This document shows, piece by piece, positions 25,338-32,742 of a stretch of 64,000 nucleotides of DNA. Source of the DNA: a virus. Numbering within the stretch: the first letter of the stretch is position 1; the number at the start of each line of letters is the position of its first letter. The notes beneath the pieces were generated by a model, which was given only the letters and a program-made list of their open reading frames with translations, was not told the origin of the DNA and ran no database searches. The position numbers were made by a program, and so were the translations under genes. The stretch lies in the IMG/VR virus record IMGVR_UViG_3300028384_000675, positions 1 through 64,000 of that record. One strand, 5' to 3'.

Positions 25338-27086
25338 TTATCGCTCTTCGTCGTCTACCAATTTATTCATATACCGATTCATCGTCTCCATCAATTCTTC
25401 TTGTTGAGTCGGTATGTAACGATTGTCCTCTAGGTCAATCTCTTCTTCATAACAGTCTTGAGCGGTGTCCGAGTTCCCATCTTTATATAAAAAATGCTCT
25501 TCTTGTTGTTTTGGTTGTTGAGGTTTTGGTTCCGGTTTTGGTTTTGGTTCTGGTTTCTCTTCCGGTTCCTCTTCGTCTCTAGGTTCTTCCCCAGCGATCT
25601 CCTTTTCCATATCCTTAATATCGTCATCAGAGAGTCGTAATACTGAACGCTGAACCCATTCTTTCGAGAAGTAATCACCAACATACTGCGAAACTTGATC
25701 AAGCAACGCCATACGCTCGCGAAGAACTTCTGATTCTTTCAATTCGGTAAAGTGATTATCTTTAACGTAGTTGATGTAGATGTCGTCTTTCCATCCATCC
25801 CAATCTTGCTCGGTGATAATGCCCTTGAGCAATAACTGTTTGCGGAGAATCCCTAGGAACATCCAAGAGAAACGACGACGGAGTCGGTCGATAAACTTCT
25901 GGAACTTAACCTCGTCCCTAGAAATTTCAGAAGACCGACCCAATGAAAACTGTGCCTCTTGTTCCAGACGGTTCACCGGAACATTGAGCGAACGATACAA
26001 TCTCTTTTGGAAGTAGACGATATCGTCAATCTGCCCGAGGTTCTCTCCCCCAGGAAGTGTGGTGATCTCAGTACCGCGACCGTTCTCTCGACGAGGTAAC
26101 CAGAAATCTTCAAGCATTGACATATGCTTTCGGTCATCCTTGATCTGACCTGTGTTGGCATCGTACACCAGTTTGTTACGGTACTTTGCCTGAATATCTT
26201 TCATGTACTGATCTGCCTTACCGCGTGGCAAGTTACCCACGTCGATATAGAAGATACGTCGCTCGGGCGCACGCGCGAGGCGGTAGATTACCAGCGAGTC
26301 TTCCATCATACGCAACTGGTTGATTGGTTTGAGTGCTTTATGAAGGTGGGAAAGAACCTTCTTTCTTGACTCATCCAATACGCCAGATGTCACATAACTG
26401 ATCGCGTCAGTCGAGATACGAACTGCTGATGAAGTTGCTGCTGACCCAGTCGCCCTTGACGTTCCTGGTTTTTCTTCGTACACATAGTATTCTTCGATCT
26501 TATCGATAATCTTGACGTTTGTCTTCGGATCTTTCTTATACTTGACTTCTTTTACTTTACGGATTTTTGCCGCATCAATATTACGAATCTCTTGAATACC
26601 TGCTTTCATATTGCTTTCGTTCACGAGCAGGTGATGAACCACGCGACCGTCGACATACCATCCACGGAATATATCGTGTGATAATTCGTTGAAGTCTAGC
26701 ATGCCAACAACGCCATCAAACTCTTCACGAATTTGATCTTTAATTTTGTCAGGTGCTTCTACATCATCGAGCGACAACTCTACTGAAGACTGCAACTCAG
26801 AAGCAGAGATTGCTTCGTTAACAACCTCTTCGATTGCCATGTCAACTTCAGGGTGTTGTGATACGCCGCGATAGCGCATAATCAACTGGTGATTATCTTT
26901 CGCCTGATCGCCTTCGATATTGATGTATTGACCATAGTAACCCGCGCCACTGGTTATGTATCCAGCGCCATCCGGATCGGTTGGGGGGACTGGAGAAGGT
27001 AGTTCTTTCTTCTCTCCGGTTTTACCTTGCGCTCTTCGGACTTCAAATCCAAATAGCTTGAATATATTGTTCTGCTCGTCTGCCAT
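25338..27086 (-). CDS. 20: portal protein gp20
   Basis: Portal vertex protein through which DNA is packaged and where the tail joins. 582 residues (T4 524). Conserved gp20 stretches are YRGVSQHPEVDMAIEEVVNE, the segment APERRIFYIDVGNLPRGKAD, the DDRKHMSMLEDFWLPRRENG block and NRLEQEAQFSLGRSSEISRD. The C-terminal tail is unusual: from about residue 493 it is Glu/Pro/Lys-rich (EEPRDEEEPEEKPEPKPKPE), then carries a short mixed segment. This tail explains the extra length. It starts a unit after the gp19 terminator. Confidence 0.97.
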   Translation of the reverse strand: MADEQNNIFKLFGFEVRRAQGKTGEKKELPSPVPPTDPDGAGYITSGAGYYGQYINIEGDQAKDNHQLIMRYRGVSQHPEVDMAIEEVVNEAISASELQSSVELSLDDVEAPDKIKDQIREEFDGVVGMLDFNELSHDIFRGWYVDGRVVHHLLVNESNMKAGIQEIRNIDAAKIRKVKEVKYKKDPKTNVKIIDKIEEYYVYEEKPGTSRATGSAATSSAVRISTDAISYVTSGVLDESRKKVLSHLHKALKPINQLRMMEDSLVIYRLARAPERRIFYIDVGNLPRGKADQYMKDIQAKYRNKLVYDANTGQIKDDRKHMSMLEDFWLPRRENGRGTEITTLPGGENLGQIDDIVYFQKRLYRSLNVPVNRLEQEAQFSLGRSSEISRDEVKFQKFIDRLRRRFSWMFLGILRKQLLLKGIITEQDWDGWKDDIYINYVKDNHFTELKESEVLRERMALLDQVSQYVGDYFSKEWVQRSVLRLSDDDIKDMEKEIAGEEPRDEEEPEEKPEPKPKPEPKPQQPKQQEEHFLYKDGNSDTAQDCYEEEIDLEDNRYIPTQQEELMETMNRYMNKLVDDEER

Positions 27087-27243
27087 TATTCTTTCCCAAA
27101 AATATAGTTCCTAAACGAAAACGCTCTATGGACTACACCTCTGGTAGAATCTGAGCGTTCTAAAATAATTTTATAACACAATTACATAAATTTTTTTCAC
27201 GTTTCTCACTTGCCGCTCAGGCTTCCCATTCAATATATTCAGT
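27087..27243 (-). promoter_or_regulatory. gp20 leader with structured element and weak late-type box
   Basis: A non-coding leader of about 160 bases between the gp19 terminator and gp20. On the minus strand, AACGCTC and GAGCGTT (27153-27159 and 27120-27126) can pair around an inner CTAC/GTAG hairpin. TATAAAAT (27168-27175), two bases from the late consensus, lies just upstream and is the best promoter candidate here. Nothing else was recognised in it. Confidence 0.35.
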
Positions 27244-27271
27244 AAAAATGGTGGGGGGTTTCGCCCCCACC
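27244..27271 (-). terminator. intrinsic terminator after gp19
   Basis: Minus strand: GGTGGGGG (27264-27271) pairs with CCCCCACC (27250-27257), loop of six bases, then A and five T (27244-27248). It separates the gp18-gp19 unit from gp20. Confidence 0.82.
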
Positions 27272-27286
27272 TCATATAGTTTTAGT

Positions 27287-27814
27287 TTAACTTGTAGTAT
27301 TGCTTTCCCAATACTGGTATGAGAATGAAACAGTAAACTGCTCAATCTCACCACGCGTGTCATAACTTAACTCGATTGGACTGAGTACTGTCGGAAACGC
27401 TCCACGTATATTTATACGTTTAATAACCGACTCGTCACGATCTAATTGTTCAACGATCAAATCTGCCTGATAGTCAACAGGGTTGACCAGACCAGTATTT
27501 GCCGCATGACCGTTAATACCGTTCATCCAACGCTCCATCGGATCACGTACACCAAAGTCAGTATCGTTGATGATTGTTACTGTCCAATCTTCAAACGTTC
27601 GCTCCGAAGCAACTTTTAATTCGCGACCGCGAAAGTTTACTGGGAACGAACCAACACTTGACTGTGGTAACTGTGCCGCCTTACAAAGGAACGACGTAAG
27701 TTCTACATCACCGCCAGCATATGCAGGGTAGTTCAGTGTAACCTTGAATAGATTAGCACGAGCACCGCCGCCACGGAGTTTTGACTTAAAGTCATCTACA
27801 CCTAAAATTGCCAT
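27287..27814 (-). CDS. 19: tail tube protein gp19
   Basis: Subunit of the inner tail tube, 175 residues (T4 163). It starts MAILGVDDFKSKLRGGGARA and contains LCKAAQLPQSSVGSFPVNFR, the VTIINDTDFGVRDPMERWMN strand-helix unit and the final FTVSFSYQYWE, all standard for T4-type tube proteins. It follows gp18 after 11 bases and is followed by a terminator, so gp18 and gp19 form one late unit. Confidence 0.95.
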   Translation of the reverse strand: MAILGVDDFKSKLRGGGARANLFKVTLNYPAYAGGDVELTSFLCKAAQLPQSSVGSFPVNFRGRELKVASERTFEDWTVTIINDTDFGVRDPMERWMNGINGHAANTGLVNPVDYQADLIVEQLDRDESVIKRINIRGAFPTVLSPIELSYDTRGEIEQFTVSFSYQYWESNTTS

Positions 27815-27825
27815 TTCTATTCTCC

Positions 27826-29631
27826 TTATACAATTCCAACAACTTCTTCGAAGTCTACGCCAGTTCTAACTGCTACGAAGTTCAATGTAACGTAGTTGAT
27901 AGAACGCGCAGGTTTCACGAAGATAGATGCGACGAATGAATTGTTGTCGATAACATCAGGCGTGTTGTTTGTTTCGTCACAAACTACACGGAAATCGCTG
28001 ATGCCACGACGACCCTTGATCTCACGCAGGAATGGTTCTACAATGTTAACAAACTCAGCACGAGTAAACTCGTCGTTGAATTCGAACATAACACCTTGCG
28101 CTGCTTGCTTGATAGCACGCTCCATCACTAGGAACAAACGGCGAACGTTGATTCGGTCGAATGCTGATGGGCGACCCAACTTAGTCTTATCTCCATAGAG
28201 CAAGATACCCTGTCCAGGAAGGTTGACGATTGGGTTAACAGATGCTTTGTACAGCGTATCGCGCTGAGTCTTAGTTGCGCTGTATGCCAATGAAGTCACG
28301 CCAAGGTATTGACCACGACGCGAACCTGCAGGCGAGAACCATGGTGCAGAAGTGAAGTCAGTTGATGCCATCAAACCTGCAGTTGAAGATGCTGCTGGGA
28401 TAAACGTATACTCATCATTGTACTTGTCATAAACTTTCAAGAAGTTATTATCGAGTACGAGGTATGATGATGCTACCTGTGCGTCTGCGAATGCCTTGAC
28501 TGAGGCGACAACTGTAGTTGGATTGTTAATACCAACAACTGCGTCACGGTGCGGAGAAGAAACAACAACACAATCTTTACGGTCTGTCGCAGTTGCCACA
28601 AGGTCAGTAATGATTGCTGTTTGATCATCTTGAGATGCCATTTGCGGTGCGATTAAGAAATCTACCTGAATCGCATCGGCGTCTTCGTATTGATTGAATG
28701 CTGTTAAATAACCATCCTTACCGACTGTTACACTAGAATCACGACCGCCCCGAGTAAGCGAGAAGTCAAGAACGTTATCTGTACCAGAAGCGCTGTCCCA
28801 CGCTGAAGCAGAAGTCAATTCTGCGTCTGTTAAATCTGCACCCCATACGTATGACGAACGATCGTTCAATACGTCAAGAATGTAGTTAGAAGAACCATCG
28901 ACAGTCTTAGCATCTGTTGCCAATGAAACGAATGGGAATGTTTCTAGAACAGTACCCTTCGAACCAGTGAGAACGCCATCTTCATCGACAACTACAACGT
29001 GCGCTTCATCATATGCATCTGCACCGTCTTGCGACAGAGCAGCAACGTAAGATGAAGTTGTTGGAGCAGCGTCGAATGCGCCGGAATATGCCCAGTTTTC
29101 GAATGCTGAATCAGCAGCGATCGCTGGAACGTAACCAGGAGCACCTGCTGAATCGCCAACTTGATCTACAGCAGCAGTTGCTGGACAAATAGAAACTGCG
29201 AGAGAGTTACCGACTGAACCAGGATACTTTGCAATGATCTGGTTATCGCTGAAGTCACCGCCATCAAACGCATCGCGATTCTTGACTTGAATGTCAATCG
29301 TTTCCGCCGCTGAGTCTTGTGTAGTTGCAAAGGTTGCTGCCGCACTGTAGTCAGAATCTGCTACTGCGCGAGTTACAAAGGTGTTTGTAGAATATTTGAG
29401 GAAGTATGCCGCAGACAAAAAGTCCGTGGAAGACGCTCCTCCTGAGAGAGAGGGTGCACCAAAATTCGCTGCCAATTCCGCTTCGTTACCGACAAGGATT
29501 GGTTGCTCCGCTGGTCCCCAATTAAAATCTCCGACTAACGCGCCAGTTGATGATGTAACTGCCGGAACAACGCCCGACAGATCAATCTCTTTGACGACGA
29601 TATTAGGAGACTCAGACAATTTGAGTGCCAT
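27826..29631 (-). CDS. 18: tail sheath protein gp18
   Basis: Contractile sheath subunit, 601 residues (T4 659). It starts MALKLSESPNIVVKEIDLSG, as T4-like sheaths do. The middle holds the variable outward domains (residues about 90-330). The conserved C-terminal core is clear: NLPGQGILLYGDKTKLGRPS, then RINVRRLFLVMERAIKQAAQ and FNDEFTRAEFVNIVEPFLRE. A late promoter lies 71 bases upstream in the gap after gp17. Confidence 0.97.
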   Translation of the reverse strand: MALKLSESPNIVVKEIDLSGVVPAVTSSTGALVGDFNWGPAEQPILVGNEAELAANFGAPSLSGGASSTDFLSAAYFLKYSTNTFVTRAVADSDYSAAATFATTQDSAAETIDIQVKNRDAFDGGDFSDNQIIAKYPGSVGNSLAVSICPATAAVDQVGDSAGAPGYVPAIAADSAFENWAYSGAFDAAPTTSSYVAALSQDGADAYDEAHVVVVDEDGVLTGSKGTVLETFPFVSLATDAKTVDGSSNYILDVLNDRSSYVWGADLTDAELTSASAWDSASGTDNVLDFSLTRGGRDSSVTVGKDGYLTAFNQYEDADAIQVDFLIAPQMASQDDQTAIITDLVATATDRKDCVVVSSPHRDAVVGINNPTTVVASVKAFADAQVASSYLVLDNNFLKVYDKYNDEYTFIPAASSTAGLMASTDFTSAPWFSPAGSRRGQYLGVTSLAYSATKTQRDTLYKASVNPIVNLPGQGILLYGDKTKLGRPSAFDRINVRRLFLVMERAIKQAAQGVMFEFNDEFTRAEFVNIVEPFLREIKGRRGISDFRVVCDETNNTPDVIDNNSFVASIFVKPARSINYVTLNFVAVRTGVDFEEVVGIV

Positions 29632-29701
29632 AATCGTGTCCTTTTTTTCGTTAAGTTATGATAAGATTTCATAATACGGTGTATTTCTTTCAATCATTCA
29701 T

Positions 29702-29709
29702 TATTTATA
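29702..29709 (-). promoter_or_regulatory. T4-type late promoter of gp18-gp19
   Basis: Exact TATAAATA on the minus strand, between the gp17 stop (29721) and the gp18 ATG (29631). Confidence 0.78.
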
Positions 29710-29720
29710 CTTAACGCTTT

Positions 29721-30842
29721 TTAGAGATCATATGGGTCGAACAGTTGCCACGGTTCGTATTTCATCCTTTCTTGTTCTTCGATTTGCTGAATTGCGTCGC
29801 TACCGTCGTCAATAAAACCGAACGGAACGATGTCGTCTTCGATCTGTCTCATCTGTTGTTCGAACATCATCTGCTTTAGGTTGATGTCTGTCATATCAGC
29901 GAACATCTGAGTTGTAATGAAGTACCCTAGCATCACGAGGTTCATCATGAGGTCGTCGTGGTTTCCTTCGCTTGCTTCGTATGACACTCCTTTCGATACA
30001 AAGGTAGACACTTCCATGATCGTATCTTCGTCAACAATCTCAAGCTTTTTCTCTTCTAGCAAATCTTTAATACCCGAGCAACCGAGACGCTTGACCCTTC
30101 GTGTCATCTCAATACCAATAGCATTCGCTTTCACGGCAGACTCTACGTGTACGTTCTCGTACTCCAGATCGTAGTACAGACCATTACAGACGACTGCGCC
30201 CTGATCGTTCGACTCAATTACGACGTATGCATTGTTGTATGCTTTCGCGATTTTATATATAATATCAGGGAAGAGTATTGGAGAAATAGTGTTGTTCCGA
30301 TACGCAGCGACCTGACGAAACGGGCGTGTGGCAATGTCGATAACTGTAAAAGTCGAATAGTCCTGTCCTCTTCCTTTCGCTACGTCAACAGTCATGAGAT
30401 ATTCATGACTGGGTTGTGTTTCTTCGTATACGTTGAGGCAACCATTCTCCAATACTTTGATCGGTGGCAGTGCCCTAAGATTCAATAGAGTTTCTGCGCC
30501 GATCAAAGTATCCCCCGTTCCGAAGAACGTGTTGTGGGAAGTAAACGATTTATCGTGATTATAAACTTTGCCGTTTTCTACATTCAGCGGGTCATAAAAA
30601 TATTGCCCCTCGCAAACTTCCCTACGAACAACAACCTTTCCTATGTCATCTCCGGAGAAAATATCTTTGGCAAACTTGACTTGACTGGTAATAACAAATT
30701 TATGATTGATTGCGGTGCAAAGTTCAGTGCCGTCTTCGAATACAAAACGAAACCCATAATCATGCCAATAACGATTTACACCATGAAATTTTTGAAATCC
30801 AGAAGGTGTTAAGATTTGTATATCGATGGGAGCCTCTCCGTT
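29721..30842 (-). CDS. 17: terminase large subunit gp17, C-terminal part with intein C-fragment
   Basis: The frame opens after a stop at 30843-30845. Its first 104 codons are an intein C-fragment and the last 269 are the gp17 nuclease domain. After the junction HN/T the extein reads TFFGTGDTLIGAETLLNLRA, then the RNase H-type nuclease: TVDVAKGRGQDYSTFTVIDI with its metal-binding Asp, and VIESNDQG. Joined to the N-part, gp17 would have about 530 residues (T4 610). No ATG, GTG or TTG opens the intein fragment. GGAGAGG (30833-30839) stands five bases before ATC (30825-30827), which may be the start. A TTG at 30506 would give only a truncated extein. Confidence 0.9.
   Translation of the reverse strand, partial: NGEAPIDIQILTPSGFQKFHGVNRYWHDYGFRFVFEDGTELCTAINHKFVITSQVKFAKDIFSGDDIGKVVVRREVCEGQYFYDPLNVENGKVYNHDKSFTSHNTFFGTGDTLIGAETLLNLRALPPIKVLENGCLNVYEETQPSHEYLMTVDVAKGRGQDYSTFTVIDIATRPFRQVAAYRNNTISPILFPDIIYKIAKAYNNAYVVIESNDQGAVVCNGLYYDLEYENVHVESAVKANAIGIEMTRRVKRLGCSGIKDLLEEKKLEIVDEDTIMEVSTFVSKGVSYEASEGNHDDLMMNLVMLGYFITTQMFADMTDINLKQMMFEQQMRQIEDDIVPFGFIDDGSDAIQQIEEQERMKYEPWQLFDPYDL
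30531..30842 (-). other. split intein C-fragment (IntC) in gp17
   Basis: Up to 104 residues. It contains IDIQILTPSGFQKFHGVNRY near the start, a block-B-like DGTELCTAINHKFV (Thr and His of the splicing site), a GDD motif, and the closing FYDPLNVENGKVYNHD with the C-terminal splice end SFTSHN followed by Thr. The ending His-Asn and +1 Thr are the standard intein block G. From memory, the sequence resembles the C-part of the atypically split AceL-TerL intein of environmental phages (ILSPNGF, SINHPF, YDPINVE, VVSHN). Confidence 0.9.
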
Positions 30843-31531
30843 CTAGTTTTTCCAGACACTATATCTGCAATGCATTTCGCAGTAACATTATAATACTCGC
30901 AATATTTTCTGGCGAATGTAGAGTATGGAGTTATCGGTTTCCAACCAGAATTTTTCTTTCTTCTTTCTTCGTTAATCGGTATCAGTTCTTCTCTTATTTT
31001 ATCTAGTTCTTTCGCAAAAGTATCTCTGATCTCATCAACTTGATTGTCTGTCAATTTTGGCGGTCTTAATCTTTTTCCTGATTTGGATTCTTTTTGTTTT
31101 TTAATATATTCTGGGTTTTTGTAATTTTCTTTACTTCTCTTTGACCTTATGTGAAATCCTTCTCTTTTTGCGCGTTTTTTTGCTGACTCAGACATTTTTT
31201 TTCTTTGTTCGTCAGAAAACTTATATCCCAATGTTGTGAAGTTAGGCGAGTTGTGCCCATACCCTTTACCAGAAGGAGATTCGTTCAACCCATTATTAAA
31301 CGTATCAAGGGAATTAATCCAATACTCTTCTCTTCCTTCAATATAGTTTCGGTCGTTAGATTCTTCAAGTATTTGTACATCGAAATCGTCACCTTTAAAA
31401 CGATTAGACCTTTTGTGATCGCCCATTCGAATCTTGAATCTACGTTGTATGGTAATCCCAACGTATTGCTTTGAGTCTGACTTCCTCTTCAAAAGATAAA
31501 CCAAGTGTTTCTCTTGTTCTGATACAGTCAT
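30809..31531 (-). CDS. GIY-YIG homing endonuclease inside the split gp17
   Basis: Free-standing homing endonuclease, 240 residues. The GIY-YIG domain comprises VYLLKRKSDSKQYVGIT (residues 11-27), the following conserved Arg region (RFKIRMGDHK) and the catalytic Glu in YIEGREEYWINSL. A NUMOD3-like segment (FSDEQRKKMSESAKKR) is at about 105-120. The C-terminal KLTDNQVDEIRDTF and YNVTAKCIADIVSGKT look like a helix-turn-helix DNA-binding unit. It overlaps the intein N-fragment by 92 bases and the C-fragment by about 34. A late promoter lies 34 bases upstream within the intein N-fragment. It probably cuts intein-less gp17 genes and so spreads this locus. Confidence 0.93.
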   Translation of the reverse strand: MTVSEQEKHLVYLLKRKSDSKQYVGITIQRRFKIRMGDHKRSNRFKGDDFDVQILEESNDRNYIEGREEYWINSLDTFNNGLNESPSGKGYGHNSPNFTTLGYKFSDEQRKKMSESAKKRAKREGFHIRSKRSKENYKNPEYIKKQKESKSGKRLRPPKLTDNQVDEIRDTFAKELDKIREELIPINEERRKKNSGWKPITPYSTFARKYCEYYNVTAKCIADIVSGKTRTERLPSIYKS

Positions 31532-31604
31532 AAAAATCGCCTATTCTTATTTCGTATATAATATTATTTATAAGAACAGTTATTTGAGAACGACTTTCTA
31601 GGCA
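31440..31604 (-). other. split intein N-fragment (IntN) in gp17
   Basis: It begins at Cys codon 31602-31604, directly after the extein residues QEFGN. The first 28 residues (CLESRSQITVLINNIIYEIR, then IGDFYDCI) form intein block A: nucleophilic Cys, a beta strand and the I-G-D motif. The remaining 26 residues (RTRETLGLSFEEEV onward) lie on DNA shared with the endonuclease gene and look like an unselected extension. The functional fragment is therefore very short, as in atypically split inteins. Confidence 0.88.
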
Positions 31605-32408
31605 ATTACCAAATTCTTGGTCGAACTGTAATTGCGAAGTGTTTGAAATTGTTTGTCGTTTCCACTCCTCGTCTCGACCAGGAACGTCCCACCAATTTAC
31701 CGTGAATGCTTTGTACTCATTAACCTTTTGTACAGCACCTTCCCATATTTTATGATAGGTGTTTCCGATACCATTCGCTGTAGATGTAATAATAACTTTC
31801 GTATCTTTACCAGATGAGATAACAGGATAGGTTGAAGTATAGAACTCAGCAGCACGCTCAACAAACGCAAACTCGTCCAGAAAAAGCAGGTTAACAGACA
31901 TACCACGTATAGAAGAACCAGAGGTGGCAGCAGCAATAATGCGAGAATTATTACTAAACTCAATTGAACCTTTATTAAGAGCGCGACACCCTGGCTGTAG
32001 AAAAAACGGTAAATTTTCAAGCGCCAAGGTGACTCTGGCGAGCATCTCTCGAGCGGTTGCACCTTTGTTAGCGAGGACAGCGATCGTCTTCTCAGGGTGA
32101 AATATAGCATACCATAATAGATAAACAACGGATGAAATAGACTTACCACTTTGTCGACAGGCGAGGACGATCGAGAAACGATTATCATTAAAGTGGTCAA
32201 ACATATTTTCTTGATATGGGTAAAGGTCAAAGTTGACAAGTCCTTTATCGAGAGAAATGATTTTTACATATGTTCGTGCAAAATATGCAGGATCTTTCAT
32301 ACATTTAGCATACTCAACGACCTGTTCTTCAGTCCATTGTTGTTGTACGCCATCCCGTTTTACATTAATATTACCAAGGTAACTATCATTCATCCTGATC
32401 GCTAGCAT
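31440..32408 (-). CDS. 17: terminase large subunit gp17, N-terminal ATPase with intein N-fragment
   Basis: ATPase half of the packaging motor. Walker A-type motif CRQSGKSISSVVYLLWY, Walker B LLFLDEFAFVERA and the coupling motif ITSTANGIGN are all present. The extein ends QFDQEFGN at the hinge between ATPase and nuclease, where an intein Cys starts. The start chosen is the ATG at 32406-32408 with GAAGG six bases upstream; homology to other marine gp17 proteins instead suggests the ATG at 32391-32393 (MNDSYLGNINVKRDG). It overlaps the end of gp16. On its own this half would lack the nuclease, so protein trans-splicing with the C-part is needed for a complete motor. Confidence 0.94.
   Translation of the reverse strand: MLAIRMNDSYLGNINVKRDGVQQQWTEEQVVEYAKCMKDPAYFARTYVKIISLDKGLVNFDLYPYQENMFDHFNDNRFSIVLACRQSGKSISSVVYLLWYAIFHPEKTIAVLANKGATAREMLARVTLALENLPFFLQPGCRALNKGSIEFSNNSRIIAAATSGSSIRGMSVNLLFLDEFAFVERAAEFYTSTYPVISSGKDTKVIITSTANGIGNTYHKIWEGAVQKVNEYKAFTVNWWDVPGRDEEWKRQTISNTSQLQFDQEFGNCLESRSQITVLINNIIYEIRIGDFYDCIRTRETLGLSFEEEVRLKAIRWDYHTT
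31565..31572 (-). promoter_or_regulatory. T4-type late promoter of the homing endonuclease
   Basis: Exact TATAAATA on the minus strand, inside the intein N-fragment (coding for part of VLINNIIYE) and 34 bases before the endonuclease ATG. Late promoters in front of mobile endonuclease genes are known in T4, for example for I-TevI. Confidence 0.7.
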
Positions 32409-32742
32409 CAATCACCTTCTCATCATTTTGTTGCAGTAGTCTCTGCAGGTCAGTGGTACTTCCTATGAAAACATTATTATTAGTGATTGCCTTTTGTTCT
32501 TCTTTCTTAGGATCGCTCATTATATCCATGTTCTTTTTATTTAGATCCATCAGTTTGTCGGTCACATCAGCGATGTTCTTGATCATGCCGGATAGAACCT
32601 CGAACGCACGTGGGTGCTCGCTCTCGCGCGCGACCTCCATCATTAGGTCCATGCCACGTTTACCGTTCTCAATTAAATCAAGATATGTATCGCGAGAGGT
32701 TTCATAATCGTCTTTGATGTTTTTCTTATCTTGATCTGTCAT
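32386..32742 (-). CDS. 16: terminase small subunit gp16
   Basis: A 118-residue helical protein (T4 gp16 has 164) encoded immediately before gp17 and overlapping it by 23 bases. The centre (KRGMDLMMEVARESEHPRAF, then EVLSGMIKNIADVTDKLMDL, NKKNMDIM) matches gp16 of T4-like phages. It binds DNA and stimulates the gp17 ATPase. It overlaps the end of the Calx-beta gene upstream by 4 bases. Confidence 0.93.
   Translation of the reverse strand: MTDQDKKNIKDDYETSRDTYLDLIENGKRGMDLMMEVARESEHPRAFEVLSGMIKNIADVTDKLMDLNKKNMDIMSDPKKEEQKAITNNNVFIGSTTDLQRLLQQNDEKVIDASDQDE

Noticed and set aside
27117-27163. Possible tRNA or tRNA remnant in the gp20 leader
   Set aside because: No acceptor stem, anticodon loop or T-arm consensus could be arranged around the hairpin, so it is reported only as a structured element.
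27410-27417. TATAAATA on the minus strand inside gp19
   Set aside because: It is within the gp19 coding region (encoding part of RINIRG) and more than 300 bases from the next start, with a terminator in between.
29721-32408. gp17 broken by a frameshift or group I intron
   Set aside because: The N-part ends with an intein Cys block and the C-part ends with intein His-Asn followed by Thr, and the protein junction closes exactly, so a split intein explains the break better than an intron or random mutation.
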